Shown: positions 45,367-54,918, counted from the stretch's first letter. The stretch: DNA of 64,000 nucleotides from Chlorobiota bacterium (GCA_028287785.1 JAQBOZ010000027.1:1-64000); one strand, 5' to 3'. Numbers and translations: made by a program. The notes: generated from the letters alone by a model not told the origin.

Positions 45367-47688
45367 ATGAACCTTCGTCGCATTTCCTATTCCGGATTTC
45401 TCCTCCTCCTTGGGGGGCTTGGGCTGGCGGCCTGCCAGCCGACCCGCAATTTCACCACCTACTATAATCTCTTCTATAATATGGAGCGGATTATGGACGA
45501 GGTGGAGGATGAGGTGCTCTATATCCGCGAGCAGAAGCAGCCCGAGCCGGTCTTCTATATCCCGTACGATGATCTGGATCGCAGCGGCGCCAAGTACTAC
45601 GCCCATCTCGAACGGCGGTCGATGACCAACGATGAGATGCGCGCCAACAAGGTGAAGCTGGACTCGATCCTCATCAAGGGATCGAAGCTGATGGCCCGCC
45701 ATTCCAAGAGCGATTATTTCCCCGACGCTGTCTTTTATATCGGCAAGGCCTATTTCTACCTTCGGGAGTGGTTCCAGTCGCAGAAGAAGTGCGAGGAGAT
45801 GATTACGGGATTTCCCGACAGCCGGTTCTACCCTGATGCCCATCTGGTGCTCTCGATGGACCTCATGGAGCAGGGGAAGATCGCCGAGGCGGAGCGGATG
45901 CTCTCGCGGACCATCGATATCGGCTGGGGGCGGAAGCGACGGGATATCCTCATCGAGGCGTTCCGGCTCAATGCCGATCTTCAGCTCGGCGAGGGGAATG
46001 TTGCGGAGGCGGTCAGGCCGTACGAGCGTGCGCTTATCCTCAGCTCCGACGATGAGGACAGGGCACGCTGGCGCTACGAGACCGGGATGATCTACTATCG
46101 CCAGGGGGATTTCAGGAAGGCGCTGGAGGAGTTCGCGAAGGTCGATGATCTCTCCCCCGATATCCTGACGCAGTTCCAGACCGGGATGCAGCGGGCGGCC
46201 GCGTATCGCGCCCTTGGTCGGAATGAGGACGCCACCAAACAGCTTGCCCAGTTGAGAAAGAACGGGAATTTCGAGGGATGGTACGGGATGGTGGATCTGG
46301 AAAGCCTGAACCTGGCGGCGGCGCAGTCCGGCGGCACCGAGGCGACCGACGAACAGCTCCAGCAGATCGATTCGATCTCCCCCGGAAAAGCGTATTCCGC
46401 CTATGCCATTTATGAACGTGCTGTCCGATCCTATCGGCAGGGTGACTACAATGCCGCCCTCGCCAGCTTCCAGAAAGTGCAGGCCGCCAATGTGCCGTTT
46501 CAGCGCCGCGCCGCGCGCTACTCCAACCTTCTCGCCAGGTACTTCGAGCAGACCGCCAAGGCGAGGGCGCTGACGAACGGGTATTCGCCTGAATCCTATC
46601 CGGATTCATCCAAGAGTGTTGTCTCGGACGCGTATTACAGCACGGCCCGCGTGTTCGTATCGCTCGATCTCCCCGATTCCGCACAGCATTACTACGATCT
46701 TTCGGGGCAGTGGTCCAGACGTGGGAGCGTGGAGGCGGCCCGATATTACTATGTGCAGGCGATGAGCGATCTGGATTCCGGCCGGAACGCGCAGTCGGAT
46801 TCCCTCCTCCAGATCCTGGTGGATAACTACAGCCTCACCGATTACGGCGCGGATGCACGAAAGCGGCTTCACTATACCGAGTTCGCGAAGGTGGATACGG
46901 CGGAGGATCTCTATCTCTCCGGCAGGAGCTTTATGAACGTGGGGGATAATGACCGGGCGCTGACGCAGTTGCACAAGGTGATTGCCGATTATCCCGCCTC
47001 CCCGTACGCGCCGCAGGCCTACTATGCCATCGGCCTGATCTACGAGCAGAAGCTTGGCCGTCCCGACAGCGCCTTCAGCTATTACGCGCGCATCGTCGAT
47101 CTCTATCCGAAAAGTGAGCAGGCCAGCACCGTCCGCCCGGTGATCGATGCCGTCAATATGGACAAGGTGCGGCGGGAAAGGGAGAAGGCCCCGGCGGATA
47201 CGGGAACGGCAAAAGGGGCCGCGGCGTTCCCCGCCAACGTGCCGGTGAAGAAGCAGGAGGAGCTGGTGCCGCTTGGCGCGGGGGGCGGGGGGCTTCAGGG
47301 GCCCGTTGGAAACCCCTCACCGAGTGCCGGAAAGCCGGGGAGCCTGAACCCGTCCGGAGCGGGGAATGTGCGGCTTGGAACGCCACCCGCCGGATCGGTT
47401 CCGGCCGGCGGCGTCCCGCCGAAGAATGCTCAGGAGGGAAACGGGGGAGGCGACGTAAAGCCGCCCCAGGGAAATGCCCAGGCCGGGAGATCGCCGGAAA
47501 CCGGCAGGACGCAGAACAATGCGCCGAAGGAGGGCTCGGCTCCGGGGAGCAAGCCGCAGGATTCGACATCATCGAATGCCAGGCCCTCCGGCGGAACGAC
47601 GAAGGATGTCCCGCCGAAAAAGCCCGCGCCGAGCGGAACGCCCGCGGTGGCACCCAAGCCGAAAACCCCGCCCGGAAAGAAGAAATAG
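45367..47688 (+). CDS. TPR lipoprotein, PorW/SprE-like
   Basis: A 773-residue lipoprotein. The signal peptide ends in a lipobox GLAAC, lipidated Cys23, followed by TRNFTTYYNLFYN, which recalls the start of PorW/SprE, a TPR lipoprotein of T9SS and gliding. From about 95 to 600 it consists of TPR helices (for example YFPDAVFYIGKAYFYLREW, then YDLSGQWSRRGSVEAARYYY). The last 170 residues are Pro/Gly/Ser-rich. In Bacteroidota PorW links outer-membrane parts of the T9SS; here that role fits the two T9SS cargos in the window but rests on partial resemblance. A Tol-like or BamD-like TPR lipoprotein is the alternative. Confidence 0.7.
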   Translation: MNLRRISYSGFLLLLGGLGLAACQPTRNFTTYYNLFYNMERIMDEVEDEVLYIREQKQPEPVFYIPYDDLDRSGAKYYAHLERRSMTNDEMRANKVKLDSILIKGSKLMARHSKSDYFPDAVFYIGKAYFYLREWFQSQKKCEEMITGFPDSRFYPDAHLVLSMDLMEQGKIAEAERMLSRTIDIGWGRKRRDILIEAFRLNADLQLGEGNVAEAVRPYERALILSSDDEDRARWRYETGMIYYRQGDFRKALEEFAKVDDLSPDILTQFQTGMQRAAAYRALGRNEDATKQLAQLRKNGNFEGWYGMVDLESLNLAAAQSGGTEATDEQLQQIDSISPGKAYSAYAIYERAVRSYRQGDYNAALASFQKVQAANVPFQRRAARYSNLLARYFEQTAKARALTNGYSPESYPDSSKSVVSDAYYSTARVFVSLDLPDSAQHYYDLSGQWSRRGSVEAARYYYVQAMSDLDSGRNAQSDSLLQILVDNYSLTDYGADARKRLHYTEFAKVDTAEDLYLSGRSFMNVGDNDRALTQLHKVIADYPASPYAPQAYYAIGLIYEQKLGRPDSAFSYYARIVDLYPKSEQASTVRPVIDAVNMDKVRREREKAPADTGTAKGAAAFPANVPVKKQEELVPLGAGGGGLQGPVGNPSPSAGKPGSLNPSGAGNVRLGTPPAGSVPAGGVPPKNAQEGNGGGDVKPPQGNAQAGRSPETGRTQNNAPKEGSAPGSKPQDSTSSNARPSGGTTKDVPPKKPAPSGTPAVAPKPKTPPGKKK

Positions 47689-47726
47689 GACGGCGGAAGA
47701 TCCTGGGCTCAAACAGCAATCGTGGC

Positions 47727-47754
47727 ATGCCTCGCCGGAAACCCGGCGGGGCAT
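47727..47754. terminator. Twelve-bp hairpin after the PorW-like gene
   Basis: ATGCCTCGCCGG (47727-47738) pairs with CCGGCGGGGCAT (47743-47754), with a single G-U pair and loop AAAC. It lies 39 bases past the stop. As with other hairpins in this window, no U-tract follows. Confidence 0.5.
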
Positions 47755-47807
47755 CATCGCAATGGGCCATGTCGGGGGCGGAGGAACAAGAAATAACCAA
47801 TAAGAGA

Positions 47808-47837
47808 CTGATCGGCAACGGATGAATTCCTAAATTG
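47808..47837 (+). promoter_or_regulatory. Candidate promoter (CTG-N20-TAAATTG), near-leaderless
   Basis: TAAATTG at 47831-47837 has CTG, one base off TTG, 20 bases upstream. The chosen ATG of pyrK is at 47847, nine bases downstream, again implying a very short leader. Weaker than the 45330 element because the -33 half is imperfect. Confidence 0.38.
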
Positions 47838-47846
47838 GCGTCCACC

Positions 47847-48635
47847 ATGTTCCAAGAGACCGTTACAATCCTCGAATCGCGGCAGGTTGCCGATAACGTC
47901 CACACGCTCGCGTTTGCTTCAGAGCGAATAGCACGAGCCACCCGGCCGGGTCAGTTCCTCAATATCAAGCCGAACAGCTCGCTCGATCCGCTTCTCCGAA
48001 GGGCGTACAGCGTCCACAGGATCGAAGGGGATCGCGTGGAGATCATTTATAATATCGTCGGGCAGGGCTCGGCGATCTTCGCATCGAAGCGTCCGGGCGA
48101 TCCGCTGGACGTGCTTGGCCCGCTCGGCGTCCCCTTCCATTACGAGGGGGAGTATGCCACGGCGGTCCTTGTCAGCGGAGGAGTCGGGATAGCGCCGATG
48201 CCGGTGCTGGGTGCCGCGCTGGCCGCGCTGGGGAAACGGGTGATCAACATCCACGGCGCGCGGACGGCCGGGATGATCGCCAACGACGGCCGGCTGATCG
48301 ACCCACGGTTTGCGACCGACGATGGTTCGCTCGGCTTCCGTGGGAACGTGGTGGGGGCGCTCGGACAATATCTGGAACAGGAGGGGGCCGCCGATCTTCG
48401 CGTCTTTGCCTGCGGGCCCAACCGGATGCTCTCCGCGCTCGGCGGGTTCTGCAATGCCCGTGGAATCGCCCTGGAGGTTTCGCTCGAATGCCAGATGGCG
48501 TGCGGGATCGGCATCTGCCAGGGGTGTCCGGTGGAGATGGGGACGGGCGACAGGAAGTACACGCTGGTCTGCACGCACGGCCCCAACTACGATTTCCGCG
48601 ACATCATCCTCGATTCGCTTCCGTCGGTTCATTGA
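47847..48635 (+). CDS. pyrK: Dihydroorotate dehydrogenase electron-transfer subunit PyrK
   Basis: A 262-residue ferredoxin-reductase-type protein. It has the FAD-binding RRAYSVHRIEGDRVEIIYNI, an NAD-binding VSGGVGIAPMPVL, and a C-terminal [2Fe-2S] site with Cys in ECQMACGIGICQGCP and LVCTHGP, the four-Cys pattern of PyrK. It passes electrons from class 1B PyrD to NAD+ in pyrimidine synthesis. ATG 47847 is used; an in-frame TTG at 47835 would overlap the candidate -7 element. It lies 88 bases before pyrD. Confidence 0.93.
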   Translation: MFQETVTILESRQVADNVHTLAFASERIARATRPGQFLNIKPNSSLDPLLRRAYSVHRIEGDRVEIIYNIVGQGSAIFASKRPGDPLDVLGPLGVPFHYEGEYATAVLVSGGVGIAPMPVLGAALAALGKRVINIHGARTAGMIANDGRLIDPRFATDDGSLGFRGNVVGALGQYLEQEGAADLRVFACGPNRMLSALGGFCNARGIALEVSLECQMACGIGICQGCPVEMGTGDRKYTLVCTHGPNYDFRDIILDSLPSVH

Positions 48636-48723
48636 GCTTTCGGGGGATTGCCTCCTCCGGCGCTTCCGGCATCCCGTCGCTTATCGATGAACAATCCTGC
48701 AATCACATATCTCCGATCCTTCC

Positions 48724-49671
48724 GTGCCCTCTACTGAAATCACGATCCGCAACGTAACGTTCAAGAACCCGGTGCTTACCGCGTCGGGGACATTCGGCTA
48801 CGGCCTGGAGTGCGAGGCGTTCCTTGACGTGTCCCGGCTTGGTGGCGTGGTGACCAAGAGCATCAGCCGCAAGCCGCGCGACGGCAACCCGCCGCAGCGG
48901 ATCGCCGAGACCACGGCCGGCATGCTCAACTCGATCGGCCTGGCGAATGTCGGCGTCGATGTCTTCCTCCAGAGCAAGCTCCCGCTGCTCCGGGAGCGGG
49001 GCGCCACCACGATCGTCAACATCGCGGCCAGCTCCATCGAGGAATATTGCGAGGTGCTGGAGATGTGCGAGGAGCAGGAGGGGGTTTCCGGCTACGAGAT
49101 CAACGTAAGCTGTCCGAACGTGAAGGACGGCGGCCTGAACTTCGGCACCCACTGCCCGTCGGTGGCGCAGATCACGCGGGAGCTGCGGCGGCGGACCGAA
49201 AAGATGCTGGCGATCAAGCTGACGCCGAACGTCACATCGATCGGGGAGTTCGCGCGGGCATGCGAGGCAGAGGGGGCCGATGCCGTTTCGTGCGTCAACA
49301 CCTTCATCGGGATGGCCGTCGACGTTCGCACGCGGCGGCCGAAGATCGCCACGATCACCGGCGGCTATTCCGGCCCGGCGATCAAGCCGATCGCGCTGGC
49401 GAAAGTGTACGAGGCCCGCAAGGCGGTGAGCATTCCGATCATCGGCATCGGCGGGATCATGAGCGCGGAGGATGCCATCGAGTTTATGATCGTCGGGGCG
49501 TCGCTGGTGCAGGTGGGGACCGCGCTCTTCATCGATCCGGCGGCCGGGGTGAAGATCGCCGCGGGGATCGAGGGATATCTTGCCGAGCAGAAGATGGACT
49601 CGGTACGGGATCTGATCGGATCGCTCGATACATCGATGCAGCCGTCGCTGATTGCCGCCGGCTGGAGCTGA
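48724..49671 (+). CDS. pyrD: Dihydroorotate dehydrogenase, class 1B catalytic subunit
   Basis: A 315-residue FMN enzyme of class 1B. The active-site Cys is C130 in YEINVSCPNVKDGGLNFG; the N-terminus (FKNPVLTASGTFGYG) and the GIGGIMSAEDAIEFM phosphate-binding loop are characteristic. It oxidises dihydroorotate to orotate with NAD+ through PyrK, which lies directly upstream. The start is GTG 48724. Confidence 0.95.
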   Translation: MPSTEITIRNVTFKNPVLTASGTFGYGLECEAFLDVSRLGGVVTKSISRKPRDGNPPQRIAETTAGMLNSIGLANVGVDVFLQSKLPLLRERGATTIVNIAASSIEEYCEVLEMCEEQEGVSGYEINVSCPNVKDGGLNFGTHCPSVAQITRELRRRTEKMLAIKLTPNVTSIGEFARACEAEGADAVSCVNTFIGMAVDVRTRRPKIATITGGYSGPAIKPIALAKVYEARKAVSIPIIGIGGIMSAEDAIEFMIVGASLVQVGTALFIDPAAGVKIAAGIEGYLAEQKMDSVRDLIGSLDTSMQPSLIAAGWS

Positions 49672-49810
49672 ACATCCGGCTCTGAACGTTCATGGGGGCC
49701 ATCGGGCCCGTTCAGGGAGGCCCTCCGGGGTTTCCCCGAAGCACTCTCCGGGAACAGGGATATCATCCCGCGCAACGTCATCCTTCACAGTCCTTCATCG
49801 CATCACATCC

Positions 49811-52138
49811 GTGGCAAAACTGACACTGAAACGCGCGGACAACGGCGCAACGCTCGACATCTTCTCCAACCAGCCCGATACGGCGCCGGCGGAGGAGAAG
49901 AATCGCGTGATCGATTTCATCCACGAGCTTAACCCGGTGCAGCGGGAGGCGGTGACCAATGTGGACGGGCCGACGCTGATCGTGGCGGGGGCCGGCTCCG
50001 GCAAGACGCGCGTGTTGATCTACAGGATAGCGTATCTGCTGGCGAACGGGGTGAAGCCGTGGAATATTCTGGCGCTGACCTTCACCAACAAGGCGGCCGG
50101 GGAGATGAAGGGGAGGATAGCGCAACTGGTTGGGGAGGAGCAGGCGCGGCCGCTCTGGATGGGAACGTTCCACTCGGTGTTCAGCCGCATCCTCCGTCGC
50201 GAGGCGGAGAAGATGAACTACACCTCCAGCTTCACCATCTACGACAGCGACGATTCCCTGGGGGTGGTGCGGACCGCGATGGCGGAGTTCGGCGTCTCCA
50301 CGCAGGATTTCTCGCCGAAGATGATTCACAGCCGGATCTCCGCCGCCAAGAACGCGATGATCAATCCCTCGCTCTACCGCTCGCGCGCCGGCGATGCCCT
50401 GGAGCAGAAGATCGCGCTGGTGTATGAAAGTTACGAGCGGAAGCTGCGGGCGAACAACGCCATGGATTTCGATGATCTTCTGGTGAAAACCATCGAGCTG
50501 TTCGAGCGATTCCCGGAGGTGCTGAAGAGCTATCAGGAACGGCTGCGCTATATCCTGATCGACGAGTATCAGGATACCAACCGGGCGCAGTACGTGGTGG
50601 TGCAGATGCTTGCGTCGCTCCATCACAACATCTGCGTGGTGGGGGACGACGCGCAGTCGATCTACAAGTTCCGTGGCGCGGATATCCGGAACATCCTCGA
50701 TTTCGAGCAGGACTATCCCGACTACAACGTCATCCGCCTGGAGCAGAATTACCGATCCACCAAGACCATCCTTGCCGCGGCCGATGATGTGATCAAGAAC
50801 AACCGGCAGCGGATCGACAAGACGCTCTGGACGGAGAATCAGGAAGGGGAGAAGGTGCGGGTGATCACCCTGCGGGATGAGCGGGAGGAGGGGGAGGAGA
50901 TCGTCAGGATGATCCAGAAGGAGGTCAGGACCGGCAAGACGCTGAACGATATCGCCGTGCTTTACCGGACCAACTCGCAGTCGCTTTCGATCGAGGACGC
51001 GATGCGGAGAAGCAACATCCCGTACGGGCTGGTGGGTGGCGTGGCGTTCTACCGTCGCAAGGAGGTAAAGGACGCGCTTGCCTATCTCCGGCTGGTGGTG
51101 AACGATCGCGATGATGAATCGTTCGGCAGGGCTGTCAACACGCCTGCGCGGGGGATCGGGGAGACCACGATGAAGCGGCTCCGCTACTTTTCGACGCAGC
51201 ACGGCATGTCGCTGATGGCCGCGGCGCGCAATCCCGAGCGGGTGCCGGAGCTGACCCCGAGGGTGGGGAACATGCTCTCGAAGTTCGCCGGGATGATCGA
51301 CCTGTATCGGAACCACGTGGGGGACATGCCGCCGGCGGAGCTGGCGCGGACGCTGCTGGCGGAGTCCGGGCTGCTTCAAAGCTTCAAGGATGAGGGGACG
51401 CCGGAGGCGATAGCCCGATGGGACAACGTGCAGCGGATTCTCTCGCACATCGCGGAGTATACCGAGGGAAACCGGGAAGTGACGCTGGATCAATATCTCC
51501 AGGAGATCTCCCTGCTTTCCGAGGCCGACACGTACGATTCATCCTCCGAGCGGGTGACGCTGATGACGATCCACTCGGCGAAGGGGCTGGAGTTCCGCGT
51601 GGTGATCGTGTCGGGGCTGGAGGAGGGGCTGTTTCCGGTGGGGAACTCCTCGCAGCAGCAGGAGGATCTGGAGGAGGAGCGCCGGCTGTTCTATGTTGCC
51701 GTGACGCGTGCCAAGGAAGTGCTCTATCTGACGAACTGCGAGCGCCGGTATCGGTTCGGGGAGTTGAGCTATCCCACGCCATCGCGATTCCTGAACGAGA
51801 TCAGGGACGAACTGCTGGAGTTCAACGCAACGGCGCCTCCGCGTCCGGCGCAGGGGAGATACGGGTTCGAGGGGACGCTTCCATCCGCCGGAGGGGCGCG
51901 CCGTGGGCAGCCGAAGCCAAAGGAGCCGGAGCTGATCGATCACCAGGAGTTCCCCGACGATTTCTCGCAGACGCCGAAGACGCTCCAGGTCGGCTCCAAC
52001 GTCTTTCACGCGGTATTTGGTCGCGGAAAAGTCGAGGCGATGGTGGGGAAGGGGGACAAGACCAAGCTGACGGTCCGGTTCGAGACGGCGGGGAGAAAGC
52101 AGTTGATGCTGAAGTTCGCCAACCTTCGGATCGTTTGA
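49811..52138 (+). CDS. UvrD/PcrA-type DNA helicase
   Basis: A 775-residue superfamily 1A helicase with Walker A GAGSGKT (60-66), IDEYQDTN (motif II), VGDDAQSIYKFRGAD (III), EQNYRST (IV), TIHSAKGLEFRVV (V) and VAVTRAKEVLYL (VI). It unwinds DNA 3' to 5' in mismatch and nucleotide-excision repair and clears proteins from DNA. The C-terminal ~110 residues include a Tudor-like module (NVFHAVFGRGKVEAMVGKGD) as in PcrA, which contacts RNA polymerase. GTG 49811 was chosen (MAKLTLKRAD...); the open frame upstream to 49652 overlaps the pyrD end. Confidence 0.94.
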   Translation: MAKLTLKRADNGATLDIFSNQPDTAPAEEKNRVIDFIHELNPVQREAVTNVDGPTLIVAGAGSGKTRVLIYRIAYLLANGVKPWNILALTFTNKAAGEMKGRIAQLVGEEQARPLWMGTFHSVFSRILRREAEKMNYTSSFTIYDSDDSLGVVRTAMAEFGVSTQDFSPKMIHSRISAAKNAMINPSLYRSRAGDALEQKIALVYESYERKLRANNAMDFDDLLVKTIELFERFPEVLKSYQERLRYILIDEYQDTNRAQYVVVQMLASLHHNICVVGDDAQSIYKFRGADIRNILDFEQDYPDYNVIRLEQNYRSTKTILAAADDVIKNNRQRIDKTLWTENQEGEKVRVITLRDEREEGEEIVRMIQKEVRTGKTLNDIAVLYRTNSQSLSIEDAMRRSNIPYGLVGGVAFYRRKEVKDALAYLRLVVNDRDDESFGRAVNTPARGIGETTMKRLRYFSTQHGMSLMAAARNPERVPELTPRVGNMLSKFAGMIDLYRNHVGDMPPAELARTLLAESGLLQSFKDEGTPEAIARWDNVQRILSHIAEYTEGNREVTLDQYLQEISLLSEADTYDSSSERVTLMTIHSAKGLEFRVVIVSGLEEGLFPVGNSSQQQEDLEEERRLFYVAVTRAKEVLYLTNCERRYRFGELSYPTPSRFLNEIRDELLEFNATAPPRPAQGRYGFEGTLPSAGGARRGQPKPKEPELIDHQEFPDDFSQTPKTLQVGSNVFHAVFGRGKVEAMVGKGDKTKLTVRFETAGRKQLMLKFANLRIV

Positions 52139-52228
52139 ATCACATGGCGGGAAGTTTCGGGGGGCCACCCCATGGAATGGTCCCGAGGGGGCCGGCGGGG
52201 CATTCCGTTGAAATCCCCTGCCGGCGCG

Positions 52229-52261
52229 GGCCGTGGACATATGGCCCCACGGCCGATTTTT
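52229..52261 (+). terminator. Intrinsic terminator of the UvrD/PcrA gene
   Basis: GGCCGTGG (52229-52236) and CCACGGCC (52247-52254) form an 8-bp stem followed by GATTTTTC. It lies 90 bases after the helicase stop and ends transcription before the envelope block. Confidence 0.65.
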
Positions 52262-52416
52262 CGGGGTATTCGAGGGGCTGGCAATATTCCGAAAATCCAT
52301 CGTCGTAATAATCACGGCAAGCAGTGTTTGACGATGTTGAGCGGTCTGTGATGGTGCACGTGAATGGTGGTGGAGCATTGGAAAGCGGTCTAATCATCGC
52401 CAAAGAGAAATTTTTC

Positions 52417-52500
52417 TTGATTTGTAGCTGGACCGCGCTGTATTATCGCTCTACGATGCGACCTCTATTTCCCAACGCGGCGTAATAATCCGTATATTTG
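52417..52500 (+). promoter_or_regulatory. Promoter candidates for the envelope block
   Basis: Two alternatives are visible. TTGATT at 52417-52422 and TATTAT at 52441-52446 are 18 bases apart, an E. coli-like sigma-70 layout. TATATTTG at 52493-52500 matches the Bacteroidota -7 consensus exactly but has no TTG at -33. Either gives a leader of 240-290 bases before ATG 52744. Confidence 0.4.
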
Positions 52501-52743
52501 CGACTCTTGATGAGCGCTTGCCTGGCCCATGCCGGGTCTGGGAGATTCGCAGACGGAACAGGCTGAGCGCTTTCACACTTCCCTTCATCGATGTTGTCGA
52601 TGCGCTCTCAATCGTCGGCACGCTCGATTCTTCGACGCTCACATCGGAACTCTCCAGTCTTGTCGTTTACTGTATATCATCCCGGTTGAACTTCGCGACC
52701 GCATCTGTACTCACCCGTCTCTCCATGAGAAAGGAAAACGAAT

Positions 52744-54663
52744 ATGTCTAAAGGCGGAGCCGGCAAGGTCTACTTCGTTCTATACCTTGCGGTCATTCTC
52801 GAACTGTTGATCATCTTCATCGAGCGCGATGAGGCTGAGGAAGGGCTGCGCAAGCAGCAACAGCAGGCGATTCAGATCGTTCAGACGATCCTTTCGCAGT
52901 TGCAGACCGGCAGTGGCGTTCAGGCCATTACCGCAAGTCCGAAGGATAACATCGTTATCAACGATAAGGACCCGAGTGCCAACAAGCGGAACTACGATAT
53001 CACCGTCGCCGTCGGCGATCCCAAGGTGATCTATCCGGTTCCCGGGCATCCGGGTGATTCCGTGCATGGCGACGACGTTGCCAAGCTGGAGTATATCGTC
53101 TCCCACACCCCGAACGACAAGCTGACGGAGGATGTTCTGGGGGATGACACCACCGACATCGTCAACGGCAACGTCCTGTTCAAGGCGGCCCTAGGAACAA
53201 CACTGGACGGATATAAAACTCCTCGTCAGGAGTATGGAGGGGGCATCCCCGCCGATCCGGGCGAGCCATATTTCTCGCTGAACGAGGATAAGACCCGTCT
53301 CCAGGTCGAAAAGGGACGGCGCGTAAAGGTCTTCAGCGTCAACTTCAAGCCGAACCAGGGTCCGGGTTGGTATCGCCTCCGTTTCTACTCGGAGACGAAC
53401 CGGATTCTTGGCGTCAACGGCGAGGTGAAGGATGACGATACGATCCGCATCGGCAATATCAAGCTGACGGTGAAGCAGCTCCATCAGGTGCAGAAGGTGC
53501 TTGCCAAGGAGAAGGGGAAACCCGGTGGAGCTAACAACGACCAGGTCGAGAAATATATCGAGACCCTCCTGTCGCCGGACGCATACAAGAACATGAAGGA
53601 GAACCAGAGCAGCACATCCTTCAACGTTCACGTGGTCCGTCCGGAGGCCCCGCCTCCCTCAAAGCCGTATGTGACGATCGCCGCGCGCGACACCGTCTAC
53701 TGGTACGACGTTGCCCCGTTCTCGGTCCAGGTCAAAGCCGGCCCGAAGGAGGCTTCGAGGAATCTGGCCGGTGGAATCCTGAAGACGGTCGACGAAGCGC
53801 AGAACCTGTACAGCGCCGATATCGAGAAGCCGGAGGTGACCCCGACCGGCACGAAGATCTCCGTTACCGTGACAAATGCGGGGGCGGAGCCGGCCAAGGA
53901 TGAGAAGATTCTGATGGTGGACAAGCCGACGCTTCGGGCGGCTGATCCCGGCGCCAGGGTCCCGACCAATGGGACCGCCAAGTGGCGGGGCCTTTCCGCC
54001 ACCGTGGGGCAGGCGTATGACCCTTCGAGCGAGTGGTTGAACACCTACATCCCGTCGAACGATTATCAGACGAAGGTCTGGATTCGCGGCAAGGAAGTGC
54101 TCAACGTTTCGGGGGTGAAGATTGCCAAGAGCCCGAACCTGGTGATTCCGGACGGCACCAAGGCCGAGGATATCCTGACGAGAGTCTACTGGAAGCCGGG
54201 GGGGACATCCGATACCAACAAGTGGAAGCTCCTGCTGAGCAATCAGGAGAATCAGGGAGCTGTTATCCCGCTCGAAAAGCGGAAGATGGAAGTCGGTTTC
54301 CCCAAGCCGATCATGGATCCGGGGAGCCAGGGCTATGATGTCCAGTTCCAGATCAAGCCGACGCATCTCGTGTACGAGTCGGGCGATATCATGATCAGCC
54401 AGCCGATCGGCGCCCAGCAGTTCCCTGTTTCGGTGACTGCATCGTGCGAGGACTGCTCCAAGTACGGGCTTGATGTCAGCATCGAACAGGGCTCGGACGA
54501 CAAGACCTGGAAGCTGTTCATGCGCGCCAAGAGCTGGGCTCAGGTCCAGAAGGCGATGAAGGAGCTGAACGGCAAGCGGTTCGATATCGGCCTCAACCTC
54601 CAGGGGAAGGGGAAGCCTTCCACCGAGGGGATGTCGATCACGACAACCGTCTCCGCTCGCTAA
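52744..54663 (+). CDS. Unknown inner-membrane protein with a large periplasmic beta-rich region
   Basis: A 639-residue protein I cannot assign to a family. A single membrane helix at about 9-26 (VYFVLYLAVILELLIIFI) is followed by a short coiled-coil-like RDEAEEGLRKQQQQAIQIVQ and then some 580 mainly beta residues in repeated-looking blocks (for example RYNY-type strands around 340 and 520-600). The topology, one N-terminal helix and a long periplasmic arm, is like GldM/PorM, the T9SS motor arm, but the helical first domain of GldM is missing and no diagnostic motif is seen, so that is only a possibility. A Cys pair (CEDC) is at about 571-574. ATG 52744 is preceded by AGAAAGGAAAAC. Two hairpins follow the stop. 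Confidence 0.78.
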   Translation: MSKGGAGKVYFVLYLAVILELLIIFIERDEAEEGLRKQQQQAIQIVQTILSQLQTGSGVQAITASPKDNIVINDKDPSANKRNYDITVAVGDPKVIYPVPGHPGDSVHGDDVAKLEYIVSHTPNDKLTEDVLGDDTTDIVNGNVLFKAALGTTLDGYKTPRQEYGGGIPADPGEPYFSLNEDKTRLQVEKGRRVKVFSVNFKPNQGPGWYRLRFYSETNRILGVNGEVKDDDTIRIGNIKLTVKQLHQVQKVLAKEKGKPGGANNDQVEKYIETLLSPDAYKNMKENQSSTSFNVHVVRPEAPPPSKPYVTIAARDTVYWYDVAPFSVQVKAGPKEASRNLAGGILKTVDEAQNLYSADIEKPEVTPTGTKISVTVTNAGAEPAKDEKILMVDKPTLRAADPGARVPTNGTAKWRGLSATVGQAYDPSSEWLNTYIPSNDYQTKVWIRGKEVLNVSGVKIAKSPNLVIPDGTKAEDILTRVYWKPGGTSDTNKWKLLLSNQENQGAVIPLEKRKMEVGFPKPIMDPGSQGYDVQFQIKPTHLVYESGDIMISQPIGAQQFPVSVTASCEDCSKYGLDVSIEQGSDDKTWKLFMRAKSWAQVQKAMKELNGKRFDIGLNLQGKGKPSTEGMSITTTVSAR

Positions 54664-54675
54664 CGCAGTCGAACT

Positions 54676-54718
54676 GTATATTCGCAACCCGCCCGGCGGA
54701 TACGTCGGGCGGGGTTGT
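54676..54718 (+). repeat. Stem-loop repeat unit A (terminator-like)
   Basis: GTATATTCGC leads into CAACCCGCCCG (54685-54695), which pairs with CGGGCGGGGTTG (54706-54717) with one bulged G. It lies 22 bases after the membrane-protein stop, so it may end that transcript. It has no U-tract. Unit B at 54874 shares its first 11 bases and stem sequence. Confidence 0.55.
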
Positions 54719-54873
54719 GTAAGGCCCATCAGGGATTATCAGAGCTTTTGATGGCCGCGGTCCGGCGCTTTGTGGGGCGATAACGGTATCCGATGCCCCT
54801 TCACGCCGGGAACTTTCCGGTCGGATCAGGGTCGGTATTGATAACTCGATCGAAAAGTTGATGCTCCTGCATC

Positions 54874-54918
54874 GTATATTCGCAGCCCCCCGCCAGCGTA
54901 CTGTTCCGGCGGGTTGCA
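54874..54918 (+). repeat. Stem-loop repeat unit B
   Basis: GTATATTCGC at 54874-54883 is followed by GCAGCCCCCCGCC (54882-54894), which pairs with GGCGGGTTGC (54908-54917) leaving a CCC bulge and one G-U pair. The sequence and position mirror unit A 198 bases earlier, suggesting a duplication or a small dispersed element. Confidence 0.5.

Larger units (their letters stand above)
52139..52743. other. Long intergenic region before the envelope block
   Basis: About 600 bases without a supported gene. It holds the helicase terminator (52229-52261), an AT-richer segment around 52380-52500 and two promoter candidates: TTGATT-N18-TATTAT (52417-52446) and a perfect TAnnTTTG (TATATTTG, 52493-52500). 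Small frames around 52518-52810 have no domains and overlap the start of the next gene. Confidence 0.5.

Noticed and set aside
49652-49810. N-terminal extension of the helicase
   Set aside because: These 53 codons overlap the pyrD end, are Pro/Ser-rich and precede the true start of the conserved helicase N-terminus at GTG 49811.
52744-54663. Firm call as GldM/PorM
   Set aside because: One N-terminal helix and a periplasmic beta arm fit the topology, but the helical first GldM domain and diagnostic residues are not visible; kept as a possibility only.
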